Notes: a model not told the origin generated them from the letters alone. A DNA stretch of 64,000 bases from Microbulbifer sp. VAAF005 (GCF_030012985.1 NZ_CP120233.1:124001-188000), one strand, 5' to 3'. Shown: positions 37,764 through 47,430, counted from the stretch's first letter. Program-made: numbers and translations.

Positions 37764-38258
37764 GTGCAGTACATATACTTATTTTTACTGTTGATTATTC
37801 CCCGTATAGCACTCACTGATAGCCCAATCGAACCTTGGGTTACCCAGTTTAGCTTTACAAACGGTTGGGGACAGTATGAAGTTATCTGGGTAACATCAGA
37901 TGGGAGCGCTGGTTACGCCAATTTAGGCCATTCAGGTACACTTCCTTGCCAATTTAAGTTTCCGAAGATTGAAAAAGTGAAGGTAATTTATAGTTTAAAT
38001 AAAGCGATAAGAGACCTGAAGCTTGCTCCAAATCTAGGAGATGAATCCTTTTCCTGTGACGATGAAACAAGAGTTTCTATTGCTGTAAGTCATAAGCCGA
38101 CACGAGATGGAATTGTAGGTTTTGAGAGAAGAATGAGCATGATCCCTCGATGTAATGACTTCTTTATTGATACTAATTTATTTACAGCAGCCAGCATTGT
38201 ATATGAAAATATTGAAAAGCTACCTAGTGAATGTAAAATAAACCCCCTAGAACACTAA
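37764..38258 (+). CDS. Secreted hypothetical protein
   Basis: 164 residues. The N-terminus MQYIYLFLLLIIPRIALT is a signal peptide. The mature part has four Cys (LPCQF, FSCDD, PRCND, SECKI), consistent with two disulfides in the periplasm or outside the cell. GTG start. Function unknown. Confidence 0.55.
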   Translation: MQYIYLFLLLIIPRIALTDSPIEPWVTQFSFTNGWGQYEVIWVTSDGSAGYANLGHSGTLPCQFKFPKIEKVKVIYSLNKAIRDLKLAPNLGDESFSCDDETRVSIAVSHKPTRDGIVGFERRMSMIPRCNDFFIDTNLFTAASIVYENIEKLPSECKINPLEH

Positions 38259-38689
38259 AAAATATCAGATTCACTTCGTTGCGTATTGTGTCACTCGAAA
38301 ATTTGTATTGGAGTTAATGCGATAATTGAGATTTAGTGTGTCTTGTTATCTGAGAGTATCTCACTCCCCTATAGGAAGGAGATACTGCGCCCAGTATTTT
38401 CCATTACCTATTTTTAATACCCACAAGGTTTCTTCAAATTGTGCGAAAGAATTTTACGACGTAATCCCAGGTTCTACCCTTAGAAACGGAATAGGTGAGT
38501 TGTAGACATGGGTATTTCCCGAGGATGGAGAAGACTAGCAAGTAGCTTTCGGGAAGGCGTTAGTTTTCGGGGGTATGGCTGGTTCGTAATAAGAAGTGGA
38601 CTTCTAACTAGACTATTCGCAAGATGCGAATTAAGGCAGTATTGGCATTTATGTTCTATTCTGCATGCCTGAATAGTAGAGCTATTTCC
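38259..38689. other. Gap without a gene
   Basis: About 430 bases, no convincing ORF. A short imperfect hairpin (TCTCACTCCCC / GGAAGGAGA) lies near 38360-38387 and may be a decayed csrA downstream hairpin. Confidence 0.3.
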
Positions 38690-38734
38690 TCTATTCTTTT
38701 GAAAGAACCAACAACTAATTTTGATTAACGGTTA
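38690..38734 (+). promoter_or_regulatory. Junction repeat J5 (degenerate)
   Basis: Only the right part is recognisable: AATTTTGATTAACGGTTAACAG, compared with TTTTGAATTAACTGTTAG in J3. The promoter-like half has decayed. Confidence 0.4.
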
Positions 38735-38750
38735 ACAGTATGGGGCCAGC

Positions 38751-39245
38751 GTGAGGTATTTTGCTTACGGGTCAAATATGTCCCGTCCAAGATTGAAGGA
38801 AAGAGTTCCAAGTGCCGTGCGGATAGGAGTATTTGCTCTAATTGAACATTGTCTCTGTTTTCATAAAGTGAGTAAAAAGGATGGATCTGGTAAGTGCGAT
38901 GCACTATTTACTCGAGACCCTGGGGACTATGTTATTGGCGCCCTGTTTGAAATATCAGATAGCGAAAAAGGTGCTCTTGATAGAGTGGAGGGCTTAGGAT
39001 ACGGCTATCAGGAAAAGAGAGTTTGGGTGACTGACGCTAAAGGGGATTCGCTCGAAGCATTTACATATTATGCAACGAATACGGATCCTTCATTGCAGCC
39101 TTATTCTTGGTATCTATATCACGTGATATATGGAGCGAAAGAAATAGGGGTTCCGGCTGACTACCTAAAGAAGCTGGAAGCTACCAAAAGTATAGAAGAC
39201 CCGGATAGAGAAAGGGATGCAAGAGAACGTGCAATATATAGCTAA
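38751..39245 (+). CDS. Gamma-glutamylcyclotransferase-family protein, copy 1
   Basis: 164 residues. The GGCT/AIG2 fold opens with YFAYGSNMSRPRLKERVPSA, the substrate-binding loop, and the catalytic Glu is in ALDRVEGLGYGY. Members cleave gamma-glutamyl peptides to 5-oxoproline and an amino acid. GTG start (the second copy has ATG at the same place). A near-duplicate at 50573-52308 is split by an IS element. The two differ by scattered substitutions, so the duplication is not recent. Confidence 0.85.
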   Translation: MRYFAYGSNMSRPRLKERVPSAVRIGVFALIEHCLCFHKVSKKDGSGKCDALFTRDPGDYVIGALFEISDSEKGALDRVEGLGYGYQEKRVWVTDAKGDSLEAFTYYATNTDPSLQPYSWYLYHVIYGAKEIGVPADYLKKLEATKSIEDPDRERDARERAIYS

Positions 39246-39329
39246 TAAAGCTGATACAGAGGCAGCTTTTCTGTTGTGGATTCATCTTCACTACAAGGCT
39301 GCCTATGCAGAAGGAGTTCGAGTTCAACG

Positions 39330-39773
39330 ATGATTTTTTCATTGATAAAGGGTAAGAATGTCTGGGAATTATTGCTTTCCACACTGTTACTAGTCCAAAT
39401 TTTACTTCGAATGGTAGATAGCCCTGCATCTTTAAGATTGTCAGCTGTTGTGCTCCTTTGTATAACGCCATACATAATCACACTAATATTTAGAAGCTGG
39501 ATTTTAGGCCATAAGCTTCACAGGCATGCTCATCGTCATCGTACTGATTATCGAAGGCCAGCCTTTTTGTCGCTGGCACTAGTACCTCACAATATGGTGA
39601 TTGTGTTGTTTATTCTTCTTCCGCCAGTATTGTTTATTGAGTTTCTTTTCGGTTTGGATAGCGCTTCCGCTACGCACACTGAGGGCCTAACTGTAATCTT
39701 ATTGTTTACCTCAATCTCGTTTTGGTATTTTCGAGTAGTGGAGCCGGTGCTATCCAAGGAAATTGGTTCTTGA
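39330..39773 (+). CDS. Membrane protein, unknown function
   Basis: 147 residues with four hydrophobic segments and a His-rich loop GHKLHRHAHRHRTDYRRP between the second and third. ATG 39330 with GGAG about 13 bases upstream is preferred over a TTG-type start at 39276. Unknown function; an attC-like structure follows. Confidence 0.6.
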   Translation: MIFSLIKGKNVWELLLSTLLLVQILLRMVDSPASLRLSAVVLLCITPYIITLIFRSWILGHKLHRHAHRHRTDYRRPAFLSLALVPHNMVIVLFILLPPVLFIEFLFGLDSASATHTEGLTVILLFTSISFWYFRVVEPVLSKEIGS

Positions 39774-39785
39774 GTTGAGAAATGC

Positions 39786-39865
39786 TTCTAACAATATTGG
39801 CATAAGCGTGTACTTTATACGTTGAAACTGTGACAAGTTACTCGTGTGTGCGGCGAGTGTTATAT
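39786..39865 (+). repeat. attC-like cassette end
   Basis: Begins TTCTAACAATATTGG 12 bases after a stop codon and ends ACTCG-loop-CGAGT then GTTATAT, 27 bases before the next start. The order AAC-core, hairpin, GTT-core and the length of 80 bp fit an integron attC site, although inner pairing of the left part is poor. Confidence 0.4.
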
Positions 39866-39891
39866 GACGTATTAAGCAAGGACTAAATCAC

Positions 39892-40107
39892 TTGAAAATA
39901 AAACTATCTGATGAAGAGGTTTCTACGCTAAGTGCAGCCACCAAACAGCTCGTAGTGAAGAAGCGTACTGGAGAGGTGGGCATATTACACGGTATGAATC
40001 GCTTTGTTTCAGCGCAGGTGGTTCTAAAGAAAAAAGACCGAGAGGCTCTGTATTCAGCCTTTAAGAAACTGGGGATGGCTGGCTTTCCAAAAGAGGTAGA
40101 TATGTGA
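39892..40107 (+). CDS. Small basic hypothetical protein
   Basis: 71 residues, Lys-rich, soluble. TTG start with AGCAAGGAC upstream. No family recognised. It stands alone between an attC-like structure and a decayed csrA module. Confidence 0.45.
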   Translation: MKIKLSDEEVSTLSAATKQLVVKKRTGEVGILHGMNRFVSAQVVLKKKDREALYSAFKKLGMAGFPKEVDM

Positions 40108-40509
40108 TTATAGTATCACAAGACCTTAAATAACAAAAAATGAGAGAGGATGGCAAAATCCTGGCTTTATTTTTGTGTTGCTCGATAGGTTCGAAATCCA
40201 ATTTAAAAGTAATACTTCAGTACGTAGCGCATTAGCTGGACGTTCAGACTGTAGAAACTAGCGTATATCTATGATCTTTCAGGCGCGACTGAAATTTAAC
40301 CAACTATTGTGCTTCTACATGAATTCTGATTTAGTTTTAACTGATGAGTAGGCAGTACCTCAACACAAAGAACTAATATATTGCCGCTTTCGTACTAAGG
40401 ATATGATGTTATAGCGGTTACTTAAACAAGTAATACATTTAGTACCCTGCAGAATTAGCCACGTAAAGGAATGCAAGATGGATATTTGCTCAATTCTTGA
40501 AAAATCTGC

Positions 40510-40750
40510 TCTCAATAACTTGCGCTGCTTACTTTTCGTACTCTTTTGGTGGGTACATAGACTTCTTAGGGATGAATGGAGAGTTTTGGAGGTGTGAATG
40601 CATATTTTTACTTAATTGGCTTTCGCTTTCCGCACTGTAACTGTAACACCTGTGCCTACTGCAGAGCTTTTGTTTATGGTCAACCTACTTGCTTCCTGAA
40701 GATGCTCAAGTTGAGGGTTGGTATTCCTTGGTGATTGATACTTTACGAGT
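40510..40750 (-). pseudogene. csrA remnant R9
   Basis: Minus-strand translation gives VGTGVTVTVRKAKAN, stop, VKICIHTSKTLH, aligning with [28 protein letters not shown]. Leader remnants (TTGGTATTCCTTGGTGATTG) follow. The remaining parts of 40108-41112 include an 84-residue plus-strand frame from 40785 that I could not support. Confidence 0.7.
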
Positions 40751-41112
40751 GGGGAAGGGCCGTAGCGGTGCAGGGTAGCAGAGGATGAGTGATATTCTTT
40801 CTGAGTTTACGATGCACTATAGCTTATTGAGTATACAAATTTTTACAGGTTCAATTTCCCTATACGACTACTATTGCCCTGCTAACCACTCTATTTGGTG
40901 GCGGGCCAGAATGTTTGCCCGCTGGTGTTCAGCGGCGCTATTCCTATACTCTAAACACAGCTTTCACCTGCGACCTCGTAAGATCGCTTACAAAAGATAT
41001 GGTTTGTTCTTGATTACATTTGGGTGTAATCATCCGTAATTCTTCATTTATTTTCTTGTCTTGCTATTTGTGTAAAATTTAATAGTTGTGAATTTGATCT
41101 AGAGATAAAGTG

Positions 41113-41910
41113 ATGGGAATAAAAGATAGCGGAAATATTGGTGAAAGTCGCCCTTTCGCAATGGCTTTAGCTGAGGGAGATATAGGCGATAAGACAGTTG
41201 ATGTCGGTGTTATTTTTAATAACAGGGAAGTTGATAGGCATTTTGTTTTGCGAACTTGCTATCTAACTTATGCAGCATGGAAATCAACCTATGGAGGAAG
41301 TGCAGCTGGATCTCCATTTATAACTAGCTATGCGTATGGATTGGAGGGAGCTAAAAAGCAAGATCCTGAGTCGAAAGGATATGCAGCTTGGTTAGGTGGC
41401 GAGTTATGGGTTTTTGGTGTTGATGCCACTAGCTCAAGAGATATTTATAAAGCGCTAGATATAGCTGCGGAATGGTTTGGCGTTAGGCCAGAATTTTTCT
41501 TGAGTGATATTTACGTAAAAAACCTAAATGTAGATACTAATAAAAAAGAGACTAATGAAACACTTGTCAGAAGAAACAAGAGGTTGTACGCAAAGACATG
41601 TGAAGCAATTCATCGGGTCTCAAAAATAAAGAGTAGCTCAGTGAATTTCTGGGTGTTTAGTCACAAAGAAAATTATAAAATAAAGCAAAAAGATTTACGC
41701 TCTGCAATGAGGGCTGGTGGGGCCAGTATAGCTTTTTCGAGCAAGGAGAAGCATAGCGTTAATTCAGGAAGTAACAATGGAGAAAAAGAGTTCGAGCATC
41801 GTACTAATCTGCATTTGGCAAAAATAAATTTTAATATTAGCCCTTTGAAGGATTTGATGTCTAGTCGAATGCCTCTCGAGCAATATTTAGGTGAAGCTGC
41901 TCTCTTATAG
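41113..41910 (+). CDS. Hypothetical protein, 265 residues
   Basis: Soluble, no signal peptide. The first half is mixed alpha/beta (GDKTVDVGVIFNN, GYAAWLGGELWVFGVDATSS). The second half is Lys-rich and helical with VNFWVFSHKEN. ATG 41113 is used; a GTG one codon earlier is equally placed. No family recognised. A terminator lies 160 bases downstream. Confidence 0.55.
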   Translation: MGIKDSGNIGESRPFAMALAEGDIGDKTVDVGVIFNNREVDRHFVLRTCYLTYAAWKSTYGGSAAGSPFITSYAYGLEGAKKQDPESKGYAAWLGGELWVFGVDATSSRDIYKALDIAAEWFGVRPEFFLSDIYVKNLNVDTNKKETNETLVRRNKRLYAKTCEAIHRVSKIKSSSVNFWVFSHKENYKIKQKDLRSAMRAGGASIAFSSKEKHSVNSGSNNGEKEFEHRTNLHLAKINFNISPLKDLMSSRMPLEQYLGEAALL

Positions 41911-42073
41911 ATTTTATATGGCAACAACGTATGTTTTGAGGTTCTTTTGAAGTTATGGCGAAACCCAACTTTCATGAGGTCTCAAAATATTTCTGTGGTA
42001 TATCAGTGTAAATTGAAAATCTAGAGTGTATAGGGATAATAATCTCTCCTCTTTTTAGTAAAAAATAAAGCCT

Positions 42074-42093
42074 GCCTCGTTCAAGGCCTTTTT
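42074..42093 (+). terminator. Intrinsic terminator
   Basis: GCCT / AGGC stem around CGTTCA followed by CTTTTT. The stem is short, but the T-run and position after a gene support it. Confidence 0.6.
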
Positions 42094-42344
42094 CTATGAG
42101 AGTTTATAGGTCATCGTATTGTAATTTTTAAGATACAAGCGGATTTATCAAAATTTGAAGTATATCCAAATTATCGGATTTAAGTGATTGATTATTTTTT
42201 TACTAAAGCAAACTCTAAGTCATGATATAGCTGTATTTGAACTATTACATGTAATTACCGTATCCTTGACTCAAATAACGTTTAACTCTCATGGAGGAAG
42301 CCTGGTTATGGCCTCCACTATGAGAAATTCGCTATTAACTCTCC

Positions 42345-42660
42345 GCTTGTGTCTAATTTTTGTTCATTTTCGATGTGTATATAGATCTCTACGTGATGAA
42401 AGGGCAGGAGCTTGGGGAGTGGGTGTTTATCTCTACTTGATTTCCTTTCGTTCTCAGTACTGTGAATGAGGTATTCGTTGGTTCATTACTTTATAGTTAA
42501 TCTACTTACTTCAGGCTGATACCCAAGCCGTGGTTGGGTATCGCTTATAGGGAGAACTAAGATGTTTGCGAGTGGGGAATGGCCGCAGTGGTGCAGAATA
42601 GGGAAGGGCGGGGACGAGCCTTCCTGAATTGGGATTTCACTATAACCTATTGAATTTAAA
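42345..42660 (-). pseudogene. csrA remnant R10 with leader
   Basis: Minus-strand translation gives NTSFTVLRTKGNQVEI, aligning with [16 protein letters not shown]. To the right, ACCCAAGCCGTGG and GTGCAGAATAGGGAAGGCGG match the csrA leader (ACTCAAGCTGTGG, GCGCAGAATAGGAAAAGGCGG). The start codon is lost. Confidence 0.75.
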
Positions 42661-42872
42661 TCATTACTGGGAAGGATGCAACCCAAGCTGTTTAGCGGCA
42701 ACGCTAACACCGATTTTGAACGCCAGTACTTTCAATACTTCTCTGAGCATTGTTTACGAGTGGTTTTGGTTGGATTGCTTGGTCTGGCCATAGAGCTCCA
42801 CTGCTGCATATTTTATCGCTTAAGAGAGTGTCCGTCGCTAGTGGGTAGAATCTGATTGTGCGTGATTGGGTT

Positions 42873-42936
42873 GGAACATTTTGTAATTATTGATGGTTAT
42901 GCTATATAGACCCTGCTTTTGAATTTACTGTTAGGC
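42873..42936 (+). promoter_or_regulatory. Promoter-like junction repeat J6
   Basis: Contains GGTTATGCTATATAGACCCTG and ends TTTGAATTTACTGTTAGGC. This last 7-mer is an exact attC core (GTTRRRY). It ends 13 bases before the AraC-family gene. Confidence 0.55.
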
Positions 42937-42949
42937 GCTCAATCAACTT

Positions 42950-43756
42950 ATGTTAAAACTTAAGCAATTAGCAAAAAAGTTGCTGGAGGAGGGTAAGAGC
43001 TTACCTTTTTCAGTTTATTCCTCATATAAGGAACAAAATATTTTTAATGTTCCAATTGTTAATCCTACCTTGATATGTGTACTTGACGGATGCAAGGAAC
43101 TAGGTGGGGATAGCCAAAAGAGCTGCTCAGCTGGGGAGTTTATATTTCTATCTAATAGCCCTAAAGTTGATATGCGAAATATCCCAGTCGATTCGGAATA
43201 TTTTGCGCTGCTTATTGAATTTGAATATAAGGATTTCGATAGATTAATTTTTGAGAAGAGTATTGAAAAAAGCTATTTTACCGGTGAGGTAGGTTCTACT
43301 TTGGAGATAACCCTCCATCAGTTTATGGAATGGGGTTCCTCCGTTTCTTCAGATCTATGGCATATTCGAAGACAAGAAATATTACAAACATTATTTTATT
43401 TGGGGTACCAAGAAGTAGCTTCTGTATTGGAGTCAGCGAGTGTGAGTCAAAAGTTATATAGAATTATCAGTGAAAATCCAGCAGCGGACTTAAGGGTAGA
43501 TATGCTGGCGTCAAAATTAGCAATGAGTGAGTCAACACTAAGAAGGAAGTTAAATGGTGAAGGTACAAGTGTTAAAGTTATTATAGATGATGTCAGGCTT
43601 GGCTTTGGACTGCACTTGCTTCAAACGACATTTGAGCCTGTAGGCCGTATATCAGAAAGGTGTGGCTATAAGTCACAGTCTCGATTTGCAGATAGGTTTA
43701 AGCGAGCTTTTGGTATAACCCCTATAGAACTGAGAAAAACAAGAGTGAACGTTTGA
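42950..43756 (+). CDS. AraC-family transcriptional regulator
   Basis: 268 residues. The C-terminal 95 residues hold the double helix-turn-helix: VDMLASKLAMSESTLRRKL and VGRISERCGYKSQSRFADRF, ending KRAFGITPIELRK. The N-terminal 160 residues are a cupin-like sensing part. Lies 86 bases upstream of a PEBP-family gene on the same strand, a pairing seen often, so regulation of that gene is likely. Expressed perhaps from J6. Confidence 0.85.
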   Translation: MLKLKQLAKKLLEEGKSLPFSVYSSYKEQNIFNVPIVNPTLICVLDGCKELGGDSQKSCSAGEFIFLSNSPKVDMRNIPVDSEYFALLIEFEYKDFDRLIFEKSIEKSYFTGEVGSTLEITLHQFMEWGSSVSSDLWHIRRQEILQTLFYLGYQEVASVLESASVSQKLYRIISENPAADLRVDMLASKLAMSESTLRRKLNGEGTSVKVIIDDVRLGFGLHLLQTTFEPVGRISERCGYKSQSRFADRFKRAFGITPIELRKTRVNV

Positions 43757-43842
43757 GGCAAAACTTTGACTGTTTTTGATCTATTACTCTGAATATGAAA
43801 CTCCTATCATAAGTATTCATTCGGAATATATTTGGAGAAAAA

Positions 43843-44403
43843 ATGTCAAGTGTAATAAGCAGGTTCAGTTTTGTTGTCTTTACAGTGCTCTTGTCCGGTG
43901 CGGTTTCTGCAGAGTCATTTTTGCTATCGAGTAAAGATATACATGCTGGAAAATTTATGAGCAAAGAGCAGGAATTCCAAGGGTTCGGCTGTACTGGTAG
44001 TAATATTTCACCACAGTTATCTTGGTCTAATGCGCCAGAAAGGACAGAAGCTTTTGCTGTTTTTGCATATGACCCTGATGCACCAACAGGTAGTGGTTGG
44101 TGGCATTGGCAACTTGTAAATATTCCCAAAGATACTACTTCACTGCAGGCTGATGCAGGAAGCTCAGAAAAAAACCGTATCCCTCAGGGTAGTATACAAA
44201 TAGTAAATGATTATGGTTTAAGGGGCTTTGGTGGTGCTTGTCCACCTAAAGGCCATGGCGCCCACCGGTACCAGTTTACGGTTTATGCATTATCAAAGAA
44301 ATTAGATTTACCAAGCGATGCATCAGGGGCACTAACTGGCTATATGGTTAAGGCTAACTCTCTGGGCGCAAGTACTATCGAAGCTTTATACGTACGGGAG
44401 TGA
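43843..44403 (+). CDS. YbhB/YbcL (PEBP) family protein, exported
   Basis: 186 residues. A signal peptide (FVVFTVLLSGAVSA) is followed by the PEBP domain: ISPQLSWSNAP, AYDPDAPTGSGWWHW and GACPPKGHGAHRYQFTVYAL, which form the anion-binding pocket. Function of bacterial PEBP proteins is mostly unknown (phospholipid or kinase-like binding). ATG with TTGGAGAAAAA upstream. A hairpin follows the stop. Confidence 0.88.
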   Translation: MSSVISRFSFVVFTVLLSGAVSAESFLLSSKDIHAGKFMSKEQEFQGFGCTGSNISPQLSWSNAPERTEAFAVFAYDPDAPTGSGWWHWQLVNIPKDTTSLQADAGSSEKNRIPQGSIQIVNDYGLRGFGGACPPKGHGAHRYQFTVYALSKKLDLPSDASGALTGYMVKANSLGASTIEALYVRE

Positions 44404-44420
44404 CCGCCGATGAGCAAATT

Positions 44421-44443
44421 CAGATGAGGCCATGGCGCATCTG
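44421..44443 (+). terminator. Hairpin after the PEBP gene
   Basis: CAGATG / CATCTG outer stem with CCATGG inside the loop; no T-run. Confidence 0.45.
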
Positions 44444-44569
44444 ATGTGACCGGGAGCGAGATAATTGAAGTTTTGTGTTTCTTGCCATTCACTAAAGTTA
44501 AACTGCTTAAGAAAAAGCCCTGGCAGGCCTCCTTTGGTGAGGCCGCTTCTCATTAGCTTCATTCAGATG

Positions 44570-44785
44570 TGTGCGGAGGGTTCATTTCGTTTGATGGGTG
44601 TGGATGTCTGCCTTTACTTGATTCTGGTTTACTTTTAGCTCGATAATTGAGGCATTCGTACCGACTCCTAGGTTCTCGCCGGTTTAGTGATTTATGGTCA
44701 AAGTGCTTACTTCGTGCTTGATTTTCAAGCCGTGGGTGGGCATTCCTTGGCGGAGAAGCTTGGTAAGTGATGTCTTGTAGAGGAA
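44570..44785 (-). pseudogene. csrA remnant R11 with leader
   Basis: Minus-strand translation gives GENLGVGTNASIIELKVNQNQVKADIH, aligning with [27 protein letters not shown] with one inserted residue-sized difference. The leader GTGGGTGGGCATTCCTTGGCGG is almost unchanged. Here the module runs directly into the following gene without a recognisable J repeat. Confidence 0.8.
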
Positions 44786-44825
44786 TCGGATGGCTGAGGA
44801 AGTGGTGGGCCAGAATTTCATAAAT

Positions 44826-45431
44826 ATGGAAGTAAAAATAGAAGCATTAATAGAGTTGCCAATATCAGATCAGGCTTACGATCTTAGGAAAGAATGTAGC
44901 TCGACTGCAAGAGACGAGCTACTTACAGTAAGTGGATATCGAGACTTGGTCGGATATTCAGCTGATCATCAATTTCATTCGTTAAGTAAGCTTAATGACA
45001 ACAATTTGGCGCGCGCAATTGAACTGCATATATCAGATTTTGAAGTCAAAGATTGTTGCGCCTTCTTTGGCGGCTTTGCTCTAGTCATAAATGGAGTTAA
45101 TAAATTATTTCCCCAATGTTGTGGGACTATGGCTGATCTTGAGTCCTGGATGCGATTGAAGTCGGAATCCGATCTCTACATAGCCATTGAGGGGCATCCA
45201 AGTCCGCGTGCGTTTAGAAAGGGCGATAAAGTAATAATTGAGTGCATTGATGACGAGCCATTCATCCCGGTCACAGATAGAAAAATTGAGGTTGATTATC
45301 CTGCTTTGTGTGAGGCGATAGGGGTGGCCGAGTCAGAGATTATCATGGTGGCAAATCGTATAGATGGTTTGGCAAGCTCAATGGGGTTGCCAAAAAATAC
45401 ATCTATTCACTTGCTAAGAGAGATGGCGTAG
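44826..45431 (+). CDS. Hypothetical protein, 201 residues
   Basis: Soluble. Contains FEVKDCCAFFGGFALVINGV and FRKGDKVIIECIDDEPF. ATG 44826 is preferred over 44790 because the 12 extra codons are translated csrA-leader repeat. No family recognised. It is followed by an attC-like hairpin that holds a group II intron. Confidence 0.55.
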   Translation: MEVKIEALIELPISDQAYDLRKECSSTARDELLTVSGYRDLVGYSADHQFHSLSKLNDNNLARAIELHISDFEVKDCCAFFGGFALVINGVNKLFPQCCGTMADLESWMRLKSESDLYIAIEGHPSPRAFRKGDKVIIECIDDEPFIPVTDRKIEVDYPALCEAIGVAESEIIMVANRIDGLASSMGLPKNTSIHLLREMA

Positions 45432-45435
45432 GGCA

Positions 45436-45487
45436 TGTAATAAGAAAATACAGCGGAACTGAAACTCCGCTGATTTGGGCGTTAGTA
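45436..45487 (+). repeat. attC-like hairpin, target of the group II intron
   Basis: CAGCGGA / TCCGCTG stem, then ATTTGGGCGTTAG. A GTAATAAG lies to the left. The intron begins inside the GTTA core. Group II introns of class C are known to home to attC or terminator hairpins. Confidence 0.5.
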
Positions 45488-47430
45488 CGTCAAGCTAAGC
45501 TTGATGCTTCTTGCAGGGTGGAAGTCCCTGTCGGGTAAGGCCTAACCAGCCACCCGTATCGAGTGTTGCGCGTAGGGCGGAGCAGAAGGAAAAAAATATA
45601 CTCATTTTTTTCTCACTGTGAACAAACTATGTGAAGCGTACACAGAGAATTCTATAGACCATAGGGGTTATCGTGACCCTGAAGTGCTGGTATCGCTCCG
45701 ATAATAAAGTGAGCTCCGATTGACGAGATGTGTAACGCCATCGAAGTCCAGGCAAAGCAACCGCATTGGTGAGGTTGTGGCGGATCGGCGGGGTTATCAA
45801 GCCGTGGCATGTAGAAAGAGAGGTATTGAGAACTTGAGAGATCCGAGCAGGTTCCTGAAGGAACAGGTAGGGACGTTAAGCCTAATGGTGAAACCAACGA
45901 AGACCACTCGGAAGTCGGATCAGCTCATAGTAGTCCGAGAGCGGGAAAGCCGCTTACATGGCGAAGGAGCTGACAGTAATATCGGTGTGCAACAGAAACA
46001 TAGTCTGGACAAAGTAGGGCTGGAGACACTATGACAACCGCCTTGCACGCCATCGCATTTAAAGCACAGAGCCACCCCGCGCACAGGTTTCAGAATTTAT
46101 ACGGACTGCTAAATTCCAACCTGCTGTATCAAAGCTGGGGCCAGCTCAACAAGCAGGCCCGCCCCGGTATCGATGGAGTAACAACCGAAGTTTACCGGCA
46201 AGGTCTGCCGCAAAATATCCAATGCCTACATCAACGGCTGTGTGACAAACGCTACCGCACCCAGGCGATTAAGCGGGTATTGATTCCCAAAGGCAATGGC
46301 AAGCAGCGCCCACTGGGGCTGCCTACGGTGGAAGACAAACGGGTGCAGCAGAGCGTAGCGCAGCTACTGCAAAGTATCTGGGAGCAGGATTTTCTGCCCT
46401 TTAGCTACGGCTACCGCCCCAGGAAAAGCGCCCACCAAGCCGTACATAGCCTTGGCTTAAATCTGCAATTCAAAGGCTACGGCTACATCGTTGAAGCCGA
46501 TTTTAAAGGCTTCTTCGATCAGCTGGATCACGACTGGTTACTGCGCATGCTAGCCCTTCGTATCGACGACAAAGCCCTGCTGACACTGATTAAACAGTGG
46601 CTTAAGGTGCGCGTGCAAACTCCAGATGGTAAATTCAGTAAAGCGGCAGCAGGCACCCCGCAAGGTGGCGTGATCAGTCCGGTACTGGCGAACATCTATC
46701 TGCATTACGCCCTGGATTTGTGGTTCGAGAAGAAGGTTAAGCCGCGTATGCGTGGCAGAGCCATGCTAATCCGGTACGCCGATGATTATGTAGCGGCTTT
46801 CCAATTGAAAACGGATGCAGAGCGATTTTACCGGGTGCTACCGCAACGGCTGAACAAGTTTGGCTTGCAGTTAGCCCCCGAAAAAAACGTACCTGAAGCG
46901 CTTTAGCGGCTTCCATCCGGGCCGAAAACGGCAGTTCCAGTTTCTGGGTTTTGAGTTCTACTGGAGCCTGGACGTCAACAAACGCCCCAGGCTCAGGCGC
47001 CGGACTACCGCAAAGAAACAGAAGGGCACAATGGAAGCACTCTACCACTGGATCAAAGCCAAGCGCAGAGAGCGTCTGAGAGAATGGCTGCCCACACTGA
47101 AGCGCAAGCTACAAGGCTTCCAGAACTACTTCGGTCTGCCAGACAACAGTCGAAGCTTGTCCCGTTTGTACAGCTATGTTCTACACAGCATACACAAATG
47201 GCTCAATCGACGGAGTCAGCGCAAGAGTTATAACTGGAATAGTCTAAAGGAAATGCTGGGATATTTTGGGCTAAAGCCACCGCGAGTATACAAACGCAGT
47301 ATACTTGTGGACTGGTATTAGGGTTCGTGCTTTACACGAGCGAATATATTATTGAAGAGCCGGATGCGGTAGTTCCGCACGTCCGGATCTGCGTGGGGGC
47401 AGTTAGGGTAACTGGCTGTCCTACCACTAC
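45485..47430 (+). mobile_element. Group II intron with reverse transcriptase ORF
   Basis: 5' end GTACG (consensus GTGYG) after the hairpin, a 545-base structured region, an LtrA-type ORF, and a domain V hairpin at about 47357-47390 (GAGCCGGATGCGG, TTCCGCACGTCCGGATCT), followed by a domain VI-like stem ending ACTAC at 47430. Total about 1.95 kb, normal for bacterial introns. The retroelement sits on the same strand as the surrounding genes. Class not assigned. The IEP is frameshifted, so the copy may be unable to move by itself. Confidence 0.85.
46031..47321 (+). pseudogene. Group II intron-encoded reverse transcriptase/maturase, frameshifted
   Basis: The first frame (46031-46906) holds the RT palm: RPLGLPTVEDKRVQQSV, PFSYGYRPRKSAHQAV, VEADFKGFFDQLDHDW, GTPQGGVISPVLANIYLH and the catalytic RYADDYV. 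The second frame resumes with FSGFHPGRKRQFQFLGFEFY and the maturase domain (ALYHWIKAKRRERL, LQGFQNYFGLPDNS). The frames switch at a run of seven A near 46885; one A fewer would restore a single protein of about 430 residues. Either a real inactivating mutation or a homopolymer error. Confidence 0.85.

Noticed and set aside
40785..41039. 84-residue plus-strand ORF
   Set aside because: Starts within the decayed csrA leader, no motif, no ribosome site, and the sequence does not resemble a protein family.
42188..42469. 93-residue plus-strand ORF
   Set aside because: It is the antisense of a csrA remnant; no ribosome site or protein-like pattern.
45485..47430. Interpreting the RT as a retron or DGR reverse transcriptase
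   Set aside because: A domain V hairpin follows the ORF and the protein has a maturase region, which retron and DGR enzymes lack.
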